Of a DNA stretch of 64,000 bases, positions 1-7,947 are shown one piece after another. Each line of letters starts with the position of its first letter. Position 1 is the stretch's first letter. This DNA is from Streptomyces sp. 130 (GTDB taxonomy: Bacteria > Actinomycetota > Actinomycetes > Streptomycetales > Streptomycetaceae). The stretch spans positions 1 to 64,000 of the forward strand of contig NZ_VJNO01000012.1 of the NCBI RefSeq assembly GCF_007096885.1, read 5' to 3'. The translations under genes and the position numbers were made by a program. The notes under the pieces are model-generated. The model was not told where the DNA came from and ran no database searches. It saw nothing but the letters and a program-made list of their open reading frames with translations.

Positions 1-66
1 GGCGAAATGCCGGTCACCGGTCGCGTCGGGCACGTACTTCACACAGACAACGATCCTCAAGCTCAC
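1..66 (-). CDS. etfB: Electron transfer flavoprotein subunit beta, N-terminal fragment
   Basis: Only the first 22 codons lie in the window; the rest is off the left edge. Reading leftwards from a GTG at 66 gives VSLRIVVCVKYVPDATGDRH, the typical N-terminus of EtfB, the beta subunit of the heterodimeric FAD/AMP flavoprotein that passes electrons from acyl-CoA dehydrogenases to the respiratory chain. TAGGAG sits about 7 bases upstream of the GTG, which supports the start. Alternative products are unlikely because the VCVKYVPD motif is characteristic. The promoter must lie in 67-268, where I recognise no clear motif. Confidence 0.85.
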   Translation of the reverse strand, partial: MSLRIVVCVKYVPDATGDRHFA

Positions 67-268
67 GCCGGCTCTCCTACTGCATCGTCATTTCCGGGCT
101 GCCTTGTTGCACGCAGCATAGGCGCCTGATGGGGCGTTTTCCGGTCGGGGCGACCGACGCTCCGACCGTCATATTACTCGCCAGTACACCCAGCGTGTGC
201 CCAATGAGCAAGCGCTTTGCACTGTGATCTGCCCAACGCGATCCGCCGGGTGACCCCCGGGGTTCGCG

Positions 269-775
269 TCAGTCCCGCAGGGCGGTGAACCGTCCCTGGT
301 GATAGACGAGCGGGCGGCCTCCGCCACCCGGGTCGCCGTCGAGCACCTGCGCGATCACGATGTGGTGGTCGCCCGCCGGGATCCGGGCCACGACGCGGCA
401 GACCAGCCACGCGAGTACGTCGTCGAGCAGCGGAACGCCCTCCGGACCGCTGCGCCAAAAGGTGGACGGGCCGAACCGGTCGGCACCGCTCCGGGCGAAG
501 GTGGCGGCCAGCTCCCGCTGGTGTTCGCCGAGTATGTGCACGCCCACGTGCTCCGCCTGGGCCAGCACCGGCCAGCTGGACGACGAGGTGCCGACGCCGA
601 AGGAGACGAGGGGCGGCTCGGCGGCCACCGAGCTCAGCGAGGTGGCGGTGAAGCCGGCCGGGCGCTCGCCGGCGGCGGTGATCACGGCGACCCCCGCGGC
701 ATGCCGGCGGAACACGGAACGGAGGAGGTCCGGGGATGCCGTGCGGGTCTTGCCGAGCCCGGGTGCTGCCGTCAT
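269..775 (-). CDS. Flavin reductase family protein (HpaC-like)
   Basis: This 168-residue protein matches the small FMN-binding split-barrel flavin reductases. Such proteins use NAD(P)H to reduce free FMN or FAD, often for a partner monooxygenase. The family pattern is visible: RHAAGVAVITA near residue 20, GFTATSLSSVAAEPPLVSFG around residues 40-60, and a histidine-rich GDHHIVIAQV segment near the C-terminus. The ATG at 775 is chosen because AGAAGGA precedes it by about 7 bases. The frame stays open up to 877, but that upstream ATG has no ribosome site. No monooxygenase gene is adjacent, so the partner is unknown. The thioredoxin-like gene upstream runs the same way, but about 196 bases with palindromes separate them. 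Confidence 0.85.
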   Translation of the reverse strand: MTAAPGLGKTRTASPDLLRSVFRRHAAGVAVITAAGERPAGFTATSLSSVAAEPPLVSFGVGTSSSSWPVLAQAEHVGVHILGEHQRELAATFARSGADRFGPSTFWRSGPEGVPLLDDVLAWLVCRVVARIPAGDHHIVIAQVLDGDPGGGGRPLVYHQGRFTALRD

Positions 776-889
776 GGAGATGTCCTTCTGCGCGTCGGGA
801 ATGCGGGGCCGTGGATGCTCAGGCACCCGGACAGCACGCGCCGGCGGTGCGGGCGAGGTCGATGTACGCCCGGCCATGGAGAAGGGGAT

Positions 890-914
890 CTGACGGCATA
901 ACGTCAGACTGACG
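890..914. promoter_or_regulatory. Overlapping palindromes, possible operator of the flavin reductase gene
   Basis: CTGACG at 890-895 and CGTCAG at 902-907 form an inverted repeat with a 6-base spacer. The second arm pairs again with CTGACG at 909-914, giving the palindrome CGTCAGACTGACG. Three alternating half-sites 115-140 bases upstream of the flavin reductase start look like a dimeric repressor target such as a TetR or MarR site. No regulator gene is next to it. Confidence 0.4.
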
Positions 915-971
915 ATGCGTGGTCCGTGCAGTCAAGGGGGACCCCTCAGGTGGGAGAAGCATCACGGTCCG

Positions 972-1298
972 TCATATCGCCCTGCCGAGGGCGGCGACGA
1001 CGTCGACCGTGCGGGGCTGCCCCTCGGCCCGGCGGACGATCCGGCCCCCGGCGTCGAGGACCAGGACCGTCGGGGTCCGGGTGATACCGAGGGCGCGTAC
1101 GAGTGCGAGACGCGCCTCCGCGTCGATCTCCACATGCGCGACCCCCTCGACCATCCCGGCCACTTCCGCGAGGGTGCGGCGGGTCGCCCGGCACGGCTGG
1201 CAGAAGGCCGTGGAGAACTGGACGAGCGTGGCCCTCTCCCCCAGTTCCGCGCCGAGTCGCGCCGCGTCCAGTCTCCCGGCGCCCGCCTGTCCGTCCAC
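972..1298 (-). CDS. Thioredoxin family protein with a CQPC active site
   Basis: A 108-residue single-domain thioredoxin-fold protein. The redox motif is C33-Q-P-C36, preceded by LVQFSTAF, so the usual tryptophan before the first cysteine is replaced by phenylalanine and the usual GP dipeptide by QP. The cis-proline loop (RTPTVLVLD) is present near residue 75. There is no signal peptide, so it should act in the cytoplasm. The GTG start at 1298 has GGGAGG 6 bases upstream. The atypical dipeptide suggests a redox potential different from housekeeping thioredoxin, but this is inference. It is probably monocistronic. Confidence 0.85.
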   Translation of the reverse strand: MDGQAGAGRLDAARLGAELGERATLVQFSTAFCQPCRATRRTLAEVAGMVEGVAHVEIDAEARLALVRALGITRTPTVLVLDAGGRIVRRAEGQPRTVDVVAALGRAI

Positions 1299-1517
1299 CT
1301 TCGGCCTCCCGTCAGAGTTCTACGCAATGCGTCAGCGTCCGCGACGGTGCGGGCATTCCCGGGTGCCGTACGTGACGAGAATCTCGCGGCCCGGCGCCAC
1401 GGGGACTGGCCACCACGTCACCGTATGGGGCACGATCGGCGCAATGCCGAAAACCTACGGCTGCGTAACTTCCGCCGGGAGAACCTCCGCGGGCGCTGAA
1501 GAAAGGGTCTTCCCCGA

Positions 1518-2240
1518 ATGGCAGAACTCGTCTATCGGCCGGTCATCGGCGCCGCTCGCTCGTTTTTCAAGGCGCTGGACCTGAAGATCGACACTCAGGG
1601 TTCGGAGCACATCCCGAAGACCGGTGGCGCTGTTCTGGTCAGCAACCACATCAGTTATCTGGACTTCATCTTCAGTGGACTCGCCGCACTCCCGCAGAAG
1701 CGGCTGGTGCGTTTCATGGCCAAGGAATCGGTATTCCGGCACAAGATCTCCGGGCCGCTGATGCGCGGCATGAAGCACATTCCCGTCGACCGCAAGCAGG
1801 GCGAGGACGCGTACGCGCACGCGCTGGCCTCGCTGCGGTCCGGCGAGATCGTCGGGGTCTTCCCCGAGGCGACGATCTCGGAGTCGTTCACGCTCAAGAG
1901 CTTCAAGACCGGTGCCGCGCGCCTGGCGCAGGAAGCCGGGGTTCCGCTGGTTCCGATGGCCCTGTGGGGCACGCAGCGGCTGTGGACCAAGGGCCGGCCG
2001 CGCAACTTCAAGCGCAACCACACCCCGATCACCATTCGCGTCGGAGAGCCCGTGGAGGCCCCCACCGACCAGTACGCGGGAGCCATCACGCGGCGGCTGC
2101 GCGAGCGGGTGCAGGAGTTGCTCGAAGCGGCGCAGCGGGCCTATCCGGTCCGGCCGAGGGACGCGAGTGACACGTGGTGGGTGCCCGCCCATCTGGGCGG
2201 TACGGCTCCGACCGCGGCCGAGGTCCGCGAGCGCGGCTGA
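1518..2240 (+). CDS. Lysophospholipid acyltransferase (PlsC-like, 1-acylglycerol-3-phosphate acyltransferase)
   Basis: This 240-residue protein carries the PlsC acyltransferase motifs: the catalytic NHxxxxD block (H44 and D49 in SNHISYLDF), a GMKHIPVDR segment typical of motif II, and FPEATIS in place of the common FPEGTRS of motif III. It should transfer an acyl chain to lysophosphatidic acid at the membrane face during phospholipid synthesis. The ATG at 1518 follows a weak AAAGGG. A perfect hairpin directly after the stop ends transcription. The glycine-to-alanine change in the FPEG motif is unusual in the family as a whole. I cannot tell whether it affects the acyl acceptor. Confidence 0.85.
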   Translation: MAELVYRPVIGAARSFFKALDLKIDTQGSEHIPKTGGAVLVSNHISYLDFIFSGLAALPQKRLVRFMAKESVFRHKISGPLMRGMKHIPVDRKQGEDAYAHALASLRSGEIVGVFPEATISESFTLKSFKTGAARLAQEAGVPLVPMALWGTQRLWTKGRPRNFKRNHTPITIRVGEPVEAPTDQYAGAITRRLRERVQELLEAAQRAYPVRPRDASDTWWVPAHLGGTAPTAAEVRERG

Positions 2241-2242
2241 CA

Positions 2243-2280
2243 CGTCTGCCGGGGTGCGGAGGTCCGCACCCCGGCAGACG
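2243..2280. terminator. Bidirectional terminator hairpin
   Basis: A perfect 38-base inverted repeat (arms 2243-2260 and 2263-2280) lies between the convergent acyltransferase and threonine aldolase genes, starting 3 bases after one stop codon and ending 10 bases before the other. It has no T run, which is usual for streptomycete terminators. Confidence 0.85.
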
Positions 2281-2289
2281 GGCACGGCC

Positions 2290-3372
2290 CTACGCGGCGG
2301 CCATTTCCTCCTTGAGCGCGAGGAGGAACGCGTCGACGTCCTCCTCCGTGGTGTCGAAGGCGCACATCCAGCGCACGTCGCCGGCCCGCTCGTCCCAGAA
2401 GTAGAAGCGGAAGCGCTTCTGGAGCCGCTCGGTGACCGCGTGCGGCAGCCGCGCGAAGACGGCGTTGGCCTGCACGGGGTAAAGGATCTCGACCCCGTCG
2501 ATCCCGCGCACGCCCTCGGCGAGCCGCTGGGCCATGGCGTTGGCGTGCCGGGCGTTGCGCAGCCACAGGTCGCCCGCGAGCAGCGCCTCCAGCTGCACGG
2601 AGACGAAGCGCATCTTGGACGCGAGCTGCATCGACAGCTTGCGCAGGTGCTTCATGGCCCGGACCGCGTCGGGGTTCAGGACGACGACGGCCTCGCCGAA
2701 GATGGCCCCGTTCTTCGTGCCGCCGAAGGAGAGCACGTCGACGCCGACGGTGTTGGTGAACGTGCGCATGGGCACGTCCAGGGACGCCGACGCGTTGGCT
2801 ATGCGGGCGCCGTCGAGGTGCACCGTCATGCCGTGCCCGTGGGCGTGCTCGCAGATGGCGCGGATCTCGCCGGGTGTGTAGACGGTGCCCAGCTCGGTGT
2901 TCTGGGTGATCGAGACGACCTGCGGCATGGCGCGGTGCTCGTCGTCCCAGCCGTACGCCTGCCGGTCGATGAGCTCCGGAGTGAGCTTGCCGTCCTCGGT
3001 GGGGACGGTGAGCAGCTTGAGACCGCCGACCCGCTCGGGCGCCCCGCCCTCGTCCACGTTGATGTGCGCGGACTCGGCGCAGATGACCGCGCCCCAGCGG
3101 TCGGTCATGGCCTGGAGCGACACCACGTTGGCGCCGGTGCCGTTGAAGACCGGGAACGCCTCGGCGGTGGGGCCGAAGTGGCTGTGCATGACGCGCTGGA
3201 GATGGCCCGTGTAGTCGTCCCCGCCGTAGGCGACCTGGTGGCCGCCGTTGGCGAGGGCGAGAGCGGCGAGGATCTCGGGGTGCGTCCCCGCGTAGTTGTC
3301 ACTGGCGAAACCGCGGACCAGCGGGTCGTGATGGCGACGCGCGTCGGTCCTTACGGTTGCGGGGTCAGCCAC
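2290..3372 (-). CDS. Low-specificity threonine aldolase (beta-eliminating lyase fold)
   Basis: A 360-residue PLP enzyme of the threonine aldolase family, which cleaves L-threonine or related beta-hydroxy amino acids to glycine and an aldehyde. Family signatures are FASDNYAGTHPEIL at the N-terminus, YGGDDYTGHL, FNGTGANV, HLDGARIANA and the PLP-lysine motif SFGGTKNGAIFGEAVV. The GTG start at 3372 is preceded by GGAAAG and overlaps the end of the SDR gene by 22 bases, so translation is probably coupled. No ATG exists in this frame near the start. It is the last gene of the DUF6421-SDR-aldolase operon and ends at a strong hairpin. Confidence 0.9.
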   Translation of the reverse strand: MADPATVRTDARRHHDPLVRGFASDNYAGTHPEILAALALANGGHQVAYGGDDYTGHLQRVMHSHFGPTAEAFPVFNGTGANVVSLQAMTDRWGAVICAESAHINVDEGGAPERVGGLKLLTVPTEDGKLTPELIDRQAYGWDDEHRAMPQVVSITQNTELGTVYTPGEIRAICEHAHGHGMTVHLDGARIANASASLDVPMRTFTNTVGVDVLSFGGTKNGAIFGEAVVVLNPDAVRAMKHLRKLSMQLASKMRFVSVQLEALLAGDLWLRNARHANAMAQRLAEGVRGIDGVEILYPVQANAVFARLPHAVTERLQKRFRFYFWDERAGDVRWMCAFDTTEEDVDAFLLALKEEMAAA

Positions 3373-4118
3373 AGGCGCTTTCCGTTCACTTCCGGGGCGG
3401 GCCGGTCCCAGACGCCGGCGATGGCATCGGCCAGATCCTTGACGTCGGTGAAGCCCGCGAACTTCGCATTCGGGCGCTCGGCGCGCATCGCGTCGTGCAC
3501 CAGTGCCTTCACGACCAGGATGGCAGCCGCGCTGCGGGGGCCGTCCTCGCCCCCCGCCTTGCGGAAGGAGTCGGCGAGGGCGAGGGTCCACGCCTCGGCG
3601 GCCGCCTTGGCCGCGGCGTAGGCGGCGTTGCCCGCGGTGGGCTTGCTCGCGCCGGCCGCGCTGGTCAGCAGGAAGCGCCCCCGGTCGCTGCGCAGCAGGC
3701 AGTCGTGGAAGGCCAGCGAGGTGTTCTGCACCGTGCGGATCAGCAGCTTCTCGAGCAGCGTCCAGTCGGCGGGGTCGGTCTGGGTGAAGGTCGCGCTGCC
3801 GCGCCAGCCGCCCACGAGGTGGACGACGCCGTCGACGCGGCCGAACTCCTTCTCCGTCTTGGCCGCCCATTCCCGGGTGGCGGCGAGGTCGAGCAGGTCG
3901 ACGGTGTCGCCGGTGACGGTGGCGCCGCCGTGGGCGTAGCGCGCGGCGTCGACGGCTTCGGCGAGCCGGGTCGGGTGGGAGTCCGACGCGACGACGACCG
4001 CGCCCGCCTCGGCGAGGCGCAGAAGGGCGGCCCGGCCGGCCGGTCCGGCGGCTCCCGCGACGGCGACCACGGCTCCTTCGAGCGCGCCGTTCGCGTCGCC
4101 CGTGCTTGTTCCGTTCAT
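3351..4118 (-). CDS. Short-chain dehydrogenase/reductase (SDR) family protein
   Basis: A 255-residue Rossmann protein. The nucleotide-binding region reads VVAVAGAAGPAGRAALLRLAEAG, where AGAAGPAG replaces the usual TGxxxGxG. An active-site-like YAAAKAA (Y-x-x-x-K) follows STSAAG-type sequence. It should act on a small carbonyl or hydroxyl substrate with NAD(P)H in the cytoplasm. The ATG at 4118 is chosen because a near-perfect AAGGAGG sits 8 bases upstream. A GTG at 4148 also overlaps the preceding stop by 4 bases but lacks a ribosome site at the right spacing. It lies between DUF6421 and threonine aldolase genes. The substrate is unknown. Confidence 0.85.
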   Translation of the reverse strand: MNGTSTGDANGALEGAVVAVAGAAGPAGRAALLRLAEAGAVVVASDSHPTRLAEAVDAARYAHGGATVTGDTVDLLDLAATREWAAKTEKEFGRVDGVVHLVGGWRGSATFTQTDPADWTLLEKLLIRTVQNTSLAFHDCLLRSDRGRFLLTSAAGASKPTAGNAAYAAAKAAAEAWTLALADSFRKAGGEDGPRSAAAILVVKALVHDAMRAERPNAKFAGFTDVKDLADAIAGVWDRPAPEVNGKRLWLTPQP

Positions 4119-4144
4119 GGCCTCCGCCTCCTTGGGACCTGTGC

Positions 4145-5542
4145 TCACGCGGCAGCCTTCCCCGCGTCCGAGCCGGTGATGCCCTTGGCCGAGGCGATCA
4201 CGCCCTTCAGCTTCTTGGAGAGGGCCTCATAGAACATGCTCAGGGGAAACTCGTCCGGAAGCACGTCGTCCACGAGTTTCCGCGGCGGCTGGGACAGGTC
4301 CAGGGCATCGGGCCCCTTGGCCCAGCGGGAGCCGGGGTGCGGGGCGAGGTAGGCGGAGACGAGCTCGTACGCGGCGAACCAGTGGACGAGCTTGGGGCGG
4401 TCGATGCCGTCGCGGTAGAGCTTCTCGATCTCGGCGCAGAGCTGGTTGGTGACCCGCGGGGCGCGTTCCCAGTCGATCCGGAGCGTGTTGTCGGTCCATC
4501 GGACCACGTCGTGCTTGTGGAGGTACGCGAAGAGGAGCTGGCCGCCGAGTCCGTCGTAGTTGCGGACGCGCTCGCCGGTGACCGGGAAGCGGAACATCCG
4601 GTCGAAGAGCACGGCGTACTGCACGTCGCGGCCGTGCGGGTTGCCCTCGGCCTCCAGCCTGACGGCCTCCTTGAAGGCGGTGAGGTCGCAGCGCAGCTCC
4701 TCCAGGCCGTACATCCAGAACGGCTGGCGCTGCTTGATCATGAAGGGGTCGAACGGCAGGTCGCCGTGGCTGTGGGTGCGGTCGTGGACCATGTCCCAGA
4801 GCACGAACGCCTGCTCGCAGCGCTGCTGGTCGCCGATCATCGCGCGGATGTCGTCGGGCAGTTCGACGCCGAGGAGGTCGACGGCCGCCTCGGTGACGCG
4901 GCGGAAGCGGGCGGCCTCGCGGTCGCAGAAGATGCCGCCCCAGCTGAAGCGCTCGGGGGCCTCGCGGACGGCGATGGTCTCCGGGAAGAGCACCGCGGAG
5001 TTGGTGTCGTAGCCGGAGGTGAAGTCCTCGAAGGTGATGCCGCAGAACAGCGGGTTGTCGTAGCGGGTCGCCTCCAGCTCGGCGAGCCAGTCGGGCCAGA
5101 CCATCCGCAGCACGACCGCTTCGAGATTGCGGTCGGGGTTGCCGTTCTGGGTGTACATGGCGAAGACGACCAGGTGCTGGAGGCCGTCGGCGCGCCCCTT
5201 GGCCGGCTGGAAGGCCAGCAGGGAGTCCAGGAAGTCCGGGACGTCGAACCCGCTGCCCACCCAGCCGCGCAGGTCCTTCACGAGGGCGCGGTGGTAGGCG
5301 GCGTCGTGCGGCAGCAGCGGGGACAGCTCCTCGACGGCGCCGATCACCCGCTCCACGGCGGCCTCGGCGATCGCCGGGGCGGGCGCTCCCTCGGCGTCGA
5401 AGTCGATGGAGCCGTCCTTCGACTGCCAGGGGCGGATCTCCTCCACGGCGTTCTTGAGCGCGGGCCAGGCCGGGTGCTCGATCACCCGGGGGGCGGCAGC
5501 TATGTCGCCGGACGCGGCATCGTGCACAAGAATTTCCGTCAT
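4145..5542 (-). CDS. DUF6421 family protein, function unknown
   Basis: A 465-residue soluble protein with no signal peptide or membrane segment. I recognise it as the actinobacterial family called DUF6421, whose function is not established. Noticeable features are a compact histidine cluster HDRTHSHGD (H253, H257, H259), an adjacent acidic/aromatic stretch (PFWMYGLEELRCDL), and GGIFCDREAARFRR upstream. These could be metal ligands, which is inference only. The ATG at 5542 follows GGAGGAAG by about 7 bases; a GTG one codon earlier is a less likely start. It heads an operon with SDR and threonine aldolase genes that overlap or nearly overlap, which suggests a shared pathway around an amino acid or aldehyde. 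Confidence 0.8.
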   Translation of the reverse strand: MTEILVHDAASGDIAAAPRVIEHPAWPALKNAVEEIRPWQSKDGSIDFDAEGAPAPAIAEAAVERVIGAVEELSPLLPHDAAYHRALVKDLRGWVGSGFDVPDFLDSLLAFQPAKGRADGLQHLVVFAMYTQNGNPDRNLEAVVLRMVWPDWLAELEATRYDNPLFCGITFEDFTSGYDTNSAVLFPETIAVREAPERFSWGGIFCDREAARFRRVTEAAVDLLGVELPDDIRAMIGDQQRCEQAFVLWDMVHDRTHSHGDLPFDPFMIKQRQPFWMYGLEELRCDLTAFKEAVRLEAEGNPHGRDVQYAVLFDRMFRFPVTGERVRNYDGLGGQLLFAYLHKHDVVRWTDNTLRIDWERAPRVTNQLCAEIEKLYRDGIDRPKLVHWFAAYELVSAYLAPHPGSRWAKGPDALDLSQPPRKLVDDVLPDEFPLSMFYEALSKKLKGVIASAKGITGSDAGKAAA

Positions 5543-5795
5543 CACACTTCCTCCACGGGAGAACCTCGCGTCCGACCACCGTATCCGCGTGCGAGTCTCC
5601 GCGACAAGTGGGATTCTGGAAATTATCCTGCCGACCCCCCATGGTCACCGTCATTTTTCCTGCGGCAGGCCCTTGCGGCGGCTTCTTCGGGGGTTTCGCG
5701 GGGCGCTGCGCGGGCGGCCATGCCCCTCCTCCTCACCGCGTCCGGGGGCCACTAGGCTGCCTCGGGAACAGAGCGTCGAGGGAAGCGAGCGGGCC

Positions 5796-6479
5796 TTGTC
5801 CATTCTCACGATCGGTCATCGCGGAGCGGCGGCTTTCGAGCCCGAGAACACGCTGCGCTCCTTCGTCCGCGCCGAGAAGGAGGGCGTGGACCTCATCGAG
5901 CTGGACCTGCACCTGAGCAAGGACGGCGCGCTGGCCGTCATGCACGACGCGGAGGTGGACCGCACGACCGACGGCGAGGGGCCGATCGCGGAGAAGACGC
6001 TCGCCGAGCTGCGCGCGCTCGACGCGGGCCTGGGCGAGCGGGTGCCCGTCTTCGAGGAGGTCCTGGACGCCGTGCGCTCCCCGCTGCAGGCGGAGATCAA
6101 GGACGTGGCCGCGGCCCGCACGCTGGCCCGGGTGATGCACGAGCGCGACCTCGTCGAGCGCGTCGAGGTGATCTCGTTCCACGACGAGGCGATCGCCGAG
6201 ATCGCCCAGCTGGTCCCGGGCGTGCGGACGGCGCTGGTGGCCAGCCGGTGGGGCGGGGACCTGCTGGACCGCGCGAAGGCGGTGGGCGCGACCCGGCTGA
6301 TCCTCAACATCCGGCGCATCACGCTGGAGCTGGTCCAGCAGGCCCATTCCGAGGGGCTGACGGTCTTCGGCTGGACGGTCAACACCCGGCGGCAGCTGCG
6401 GCTGGCCGAGGGGCTGGGGCTCGACGGTGTGACCACCGACCACCCCGACATCCAGCGCGGGGGCGGGGCCCCCGCTTAG
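5796..6479 (+). CDS. Glycerophosphodiester phosphodiesterase family protein
   Basis: A 227-residue GDPD TIM-barrel enzyme, which hydrolyses glycerophosphodiesters to glycerol-3-phosphate and an alcohol. Motifs include GHRGAAAFEPENTLRSF at the N-terminus (catalytic histidine and metal-binding glutamate), ELDLHLSKDGALAVMHDAEVDRTTDG (second histidine), a later glutamate in QAEIKD, and FGWTVN near the end. There is no signal peptide, so it is probably cytoplasmic. The start is a TTG at 5796 with a moderate GAGGGAAG upstream; the longer frame back to 5406 is a shadow of the neighbouring gene. Its TAG stop overlaps the TAA of the convergent GNAT gene. Confidence 0.88.
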   Translation: MSILTIGHRGAAAFEPENTLRSFVRAEKEGVDLIELDLHLSKDGALAVMHDAEVDRTTDGEGPIAEKTLAELRALDAGLGERVPVFEEVLDAVRSPLQAEIKDVAAARTLARVMHERDLVERVEVISFHDEAIAEIAQLVPGVRTALVASRWGGDLLDRAKAVGATRLILNIRRITLELVQQAHSEGLTVFGWTVNTRRQLRLAEGLGLDGVTTDHPDIQRGGGAPA

Positions 6480-7036
6480 CCCTCAGTGGCCAGTTCCTTC
6501 ACCAGCAGCTCGAAGGCCAGGTCGTCGCGCTGGGGGATGCCGAAGCGCTCGTCGCCGTACGGGAACGGGGAGAGCCGGCCCGTGCGGCGGTAGCCCCGGC
6601 GCTCGTACCAGGCGATGAGCTCGTCGCGGACGGAGATCACGGTCATGTGCATCTCCCGCACGCCCCAGCTCTGCCGGACGGTGCGCTCGGCCTCGGCGAT
6701 GATCGCCTTGCCGAGGCCGGCGCCCTGGAGCGCGGGACGGACCGCGAACATGCCGAAGTACGCGGCCTCGCCGCGGTGCTCCAGCTGGCAGCAGGCGACG
6801 GGCGCACCGTCCCGCTCGACCACGAGCAGCCGGCTGCCCGGGCTCTCGATCACCTCGCGCACCCCCTGCGGATCGGTGCGCTGCCCCTGGAGGATGTCCG
6901 CCTCGGTGGTCCAGCCGGCGCGGCTGCTGTCGCCGCGGTACGCCGACTCGACCAGCTCGACGAGCGCGGGGACGTCCGCCCCGGTGGCGTCGCGGAACGT
7001 CAGCTCTCCCGTGTCCCGGGGCGGGGCGGTGTCCAT
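6476..7036 (-). CDS. GNAT family N-acetyltransferase
   Basis: A 186-residue acetyltransferase. The acetyl-CoA binding motif is FAVRPALQGAGLGKAIIAEAE (Q/R-x-x-G-x-G/A pattern), followed by the C-terminal IAWYERRGYRRTG block that closes the fold. It should acetylate an amine on a small molecule or protein, with the substrate unknown. The ATG at 7036 has GGAG about 11 bases upstream, and the frame beyond it lacks GNAT sequence. It converges on the GDPD gene with overlapping stop codons (6476-6479), leaving no room for a terminator between the two. Confidence 0.85.
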   Translation of the reverse strand: MDTAPPRDTGELTFRDATGADVPALVELVESAYRGDSSRAGWTTEADILQGQRTDPQGVREVIESPGSRLLVVERDGAPVACCQLEHRGEAAYFGMFAVRPALQGAGLGKAIIAEAERTVRQSWGVREMHMTVISVRDELIAWYERRGYRRTGRLSPFPYGDERFGIPQRDDLAFELLVKELATEG

Positions 7037-7268
7037 GGCGGGGTGTCTCCGGATTCTGTGCGGGGGTGATGCCGGAGCAGCGTAACTCCGAGGGCGGCGC
7101 CGGGGTCGCGGGCGGCCCTCGCAAGGCGCGCGGGGGCGCGCGCCAGGCGCATCGCGGAGACACTCCCCTCGCGCGCTCCCCTTGTACCTCCGTGCGCCGC
7201 GTACGGGTGTCCGGCCCCGGGCATCTACTGGTCGACGGCGATGTCGTTCGCCCGGGGGGAGGGCCGCT

Positions 7269-7862
7269 GTGCACGGACCGGCGATGTCCGGATGGCTGCT
7301 GATGGCGTTGTGCGCGATGACGGGCTCGTACTGCTTGCTGCGGACCCGTACGGGGAGCGCGGAGGAGCGCGGGACCGCGCGGGCCGAGGCGCTGATGGGC
7401 TTCGGCATGGCCGCGATGGCGATACCGGCCGCCGCCGTCGCCCCGCCCGCGTGGGGGTGGGCGGTCTACGCGGTGTTGTTCGGGGTCGCCGCGCTGCGGG
7501 CGCTGTGGTTCTCCCGGCGCGGCGGACACCATCTGCACCACCTGGTCGGCTCCGCCGCGATGGTCTACATGGCGGTGGTGATGGCCCGGGCCGGCGCGGG
7601 CGGGCACGGCGGCGGCCACGGCGCGCACGCGACGAGTTCCCACAGCATGGCCGGCGCGGGCGGCATACCCCTGCTCACGGGGCTGCTCCTCGTCTACTTC
7701 GCGGTGTACGTGCTGCGCTCGGGCGCCCGGCTGGTGCCGGTGGCCGCGGCGGCCACCGGCGGCGGGCCCCCGCCCGGCGGCTGGGGGGCGCGCCCCGAGC
7801 TGGCTCTGGCCTGCCGGCTGACCATGGGCATAGCCATGTTCGCGATGCTGCTCACCCTGTGA
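7269..7862 (+). CDS. DUF5134 domain membrane protein with a His-rich loop
   Basis: A 197-residue integral membrane protein with about five or six hydrophobic helices, matching the actinobacterial DUF5134 family, which has no assigned function. A hydrophilic loop around residues 112-130 is rich in glycine and histidine (GHGGGHGAHATSSHS), and HHLHHLVG precedes it. Such stretches often bind transition metals, which here is inference. The GTG at 7269 has GGAGGG 5-6 bases upstream; an ATG five codons later is the alternative. It is followed 85 bases later by the M56 peptidase gene on the same strand, a pairing that suggests a joint membrane function. Confidence 0.8.
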   Translation: MHGPAMSGWLLMALCAMTGSYCLLRTRTGSAEERGTARAEALMGFGMAAMAIPAAAVAPPAWGWAVYAVLFGVAALRALWFSRRGGHHLHHLVGSAAMVYMAVVMARAGAGGHGGGHGAHATSSHSMAGAGGIPLLTGLLLVYFAVYVLRSGARLVPVAAAATGGGPPPGGWGARPELALACRLTMGIAMFAMLLTL

Positions 7863-7947
7863 GACGGGAAGGGCCGCCTGCCGTGGTGTGCGTCACTTGG
7901 CGCGCGGAGCCATACCCGTGTGCGCGCGGCCCTCATAGGCTGACGCC

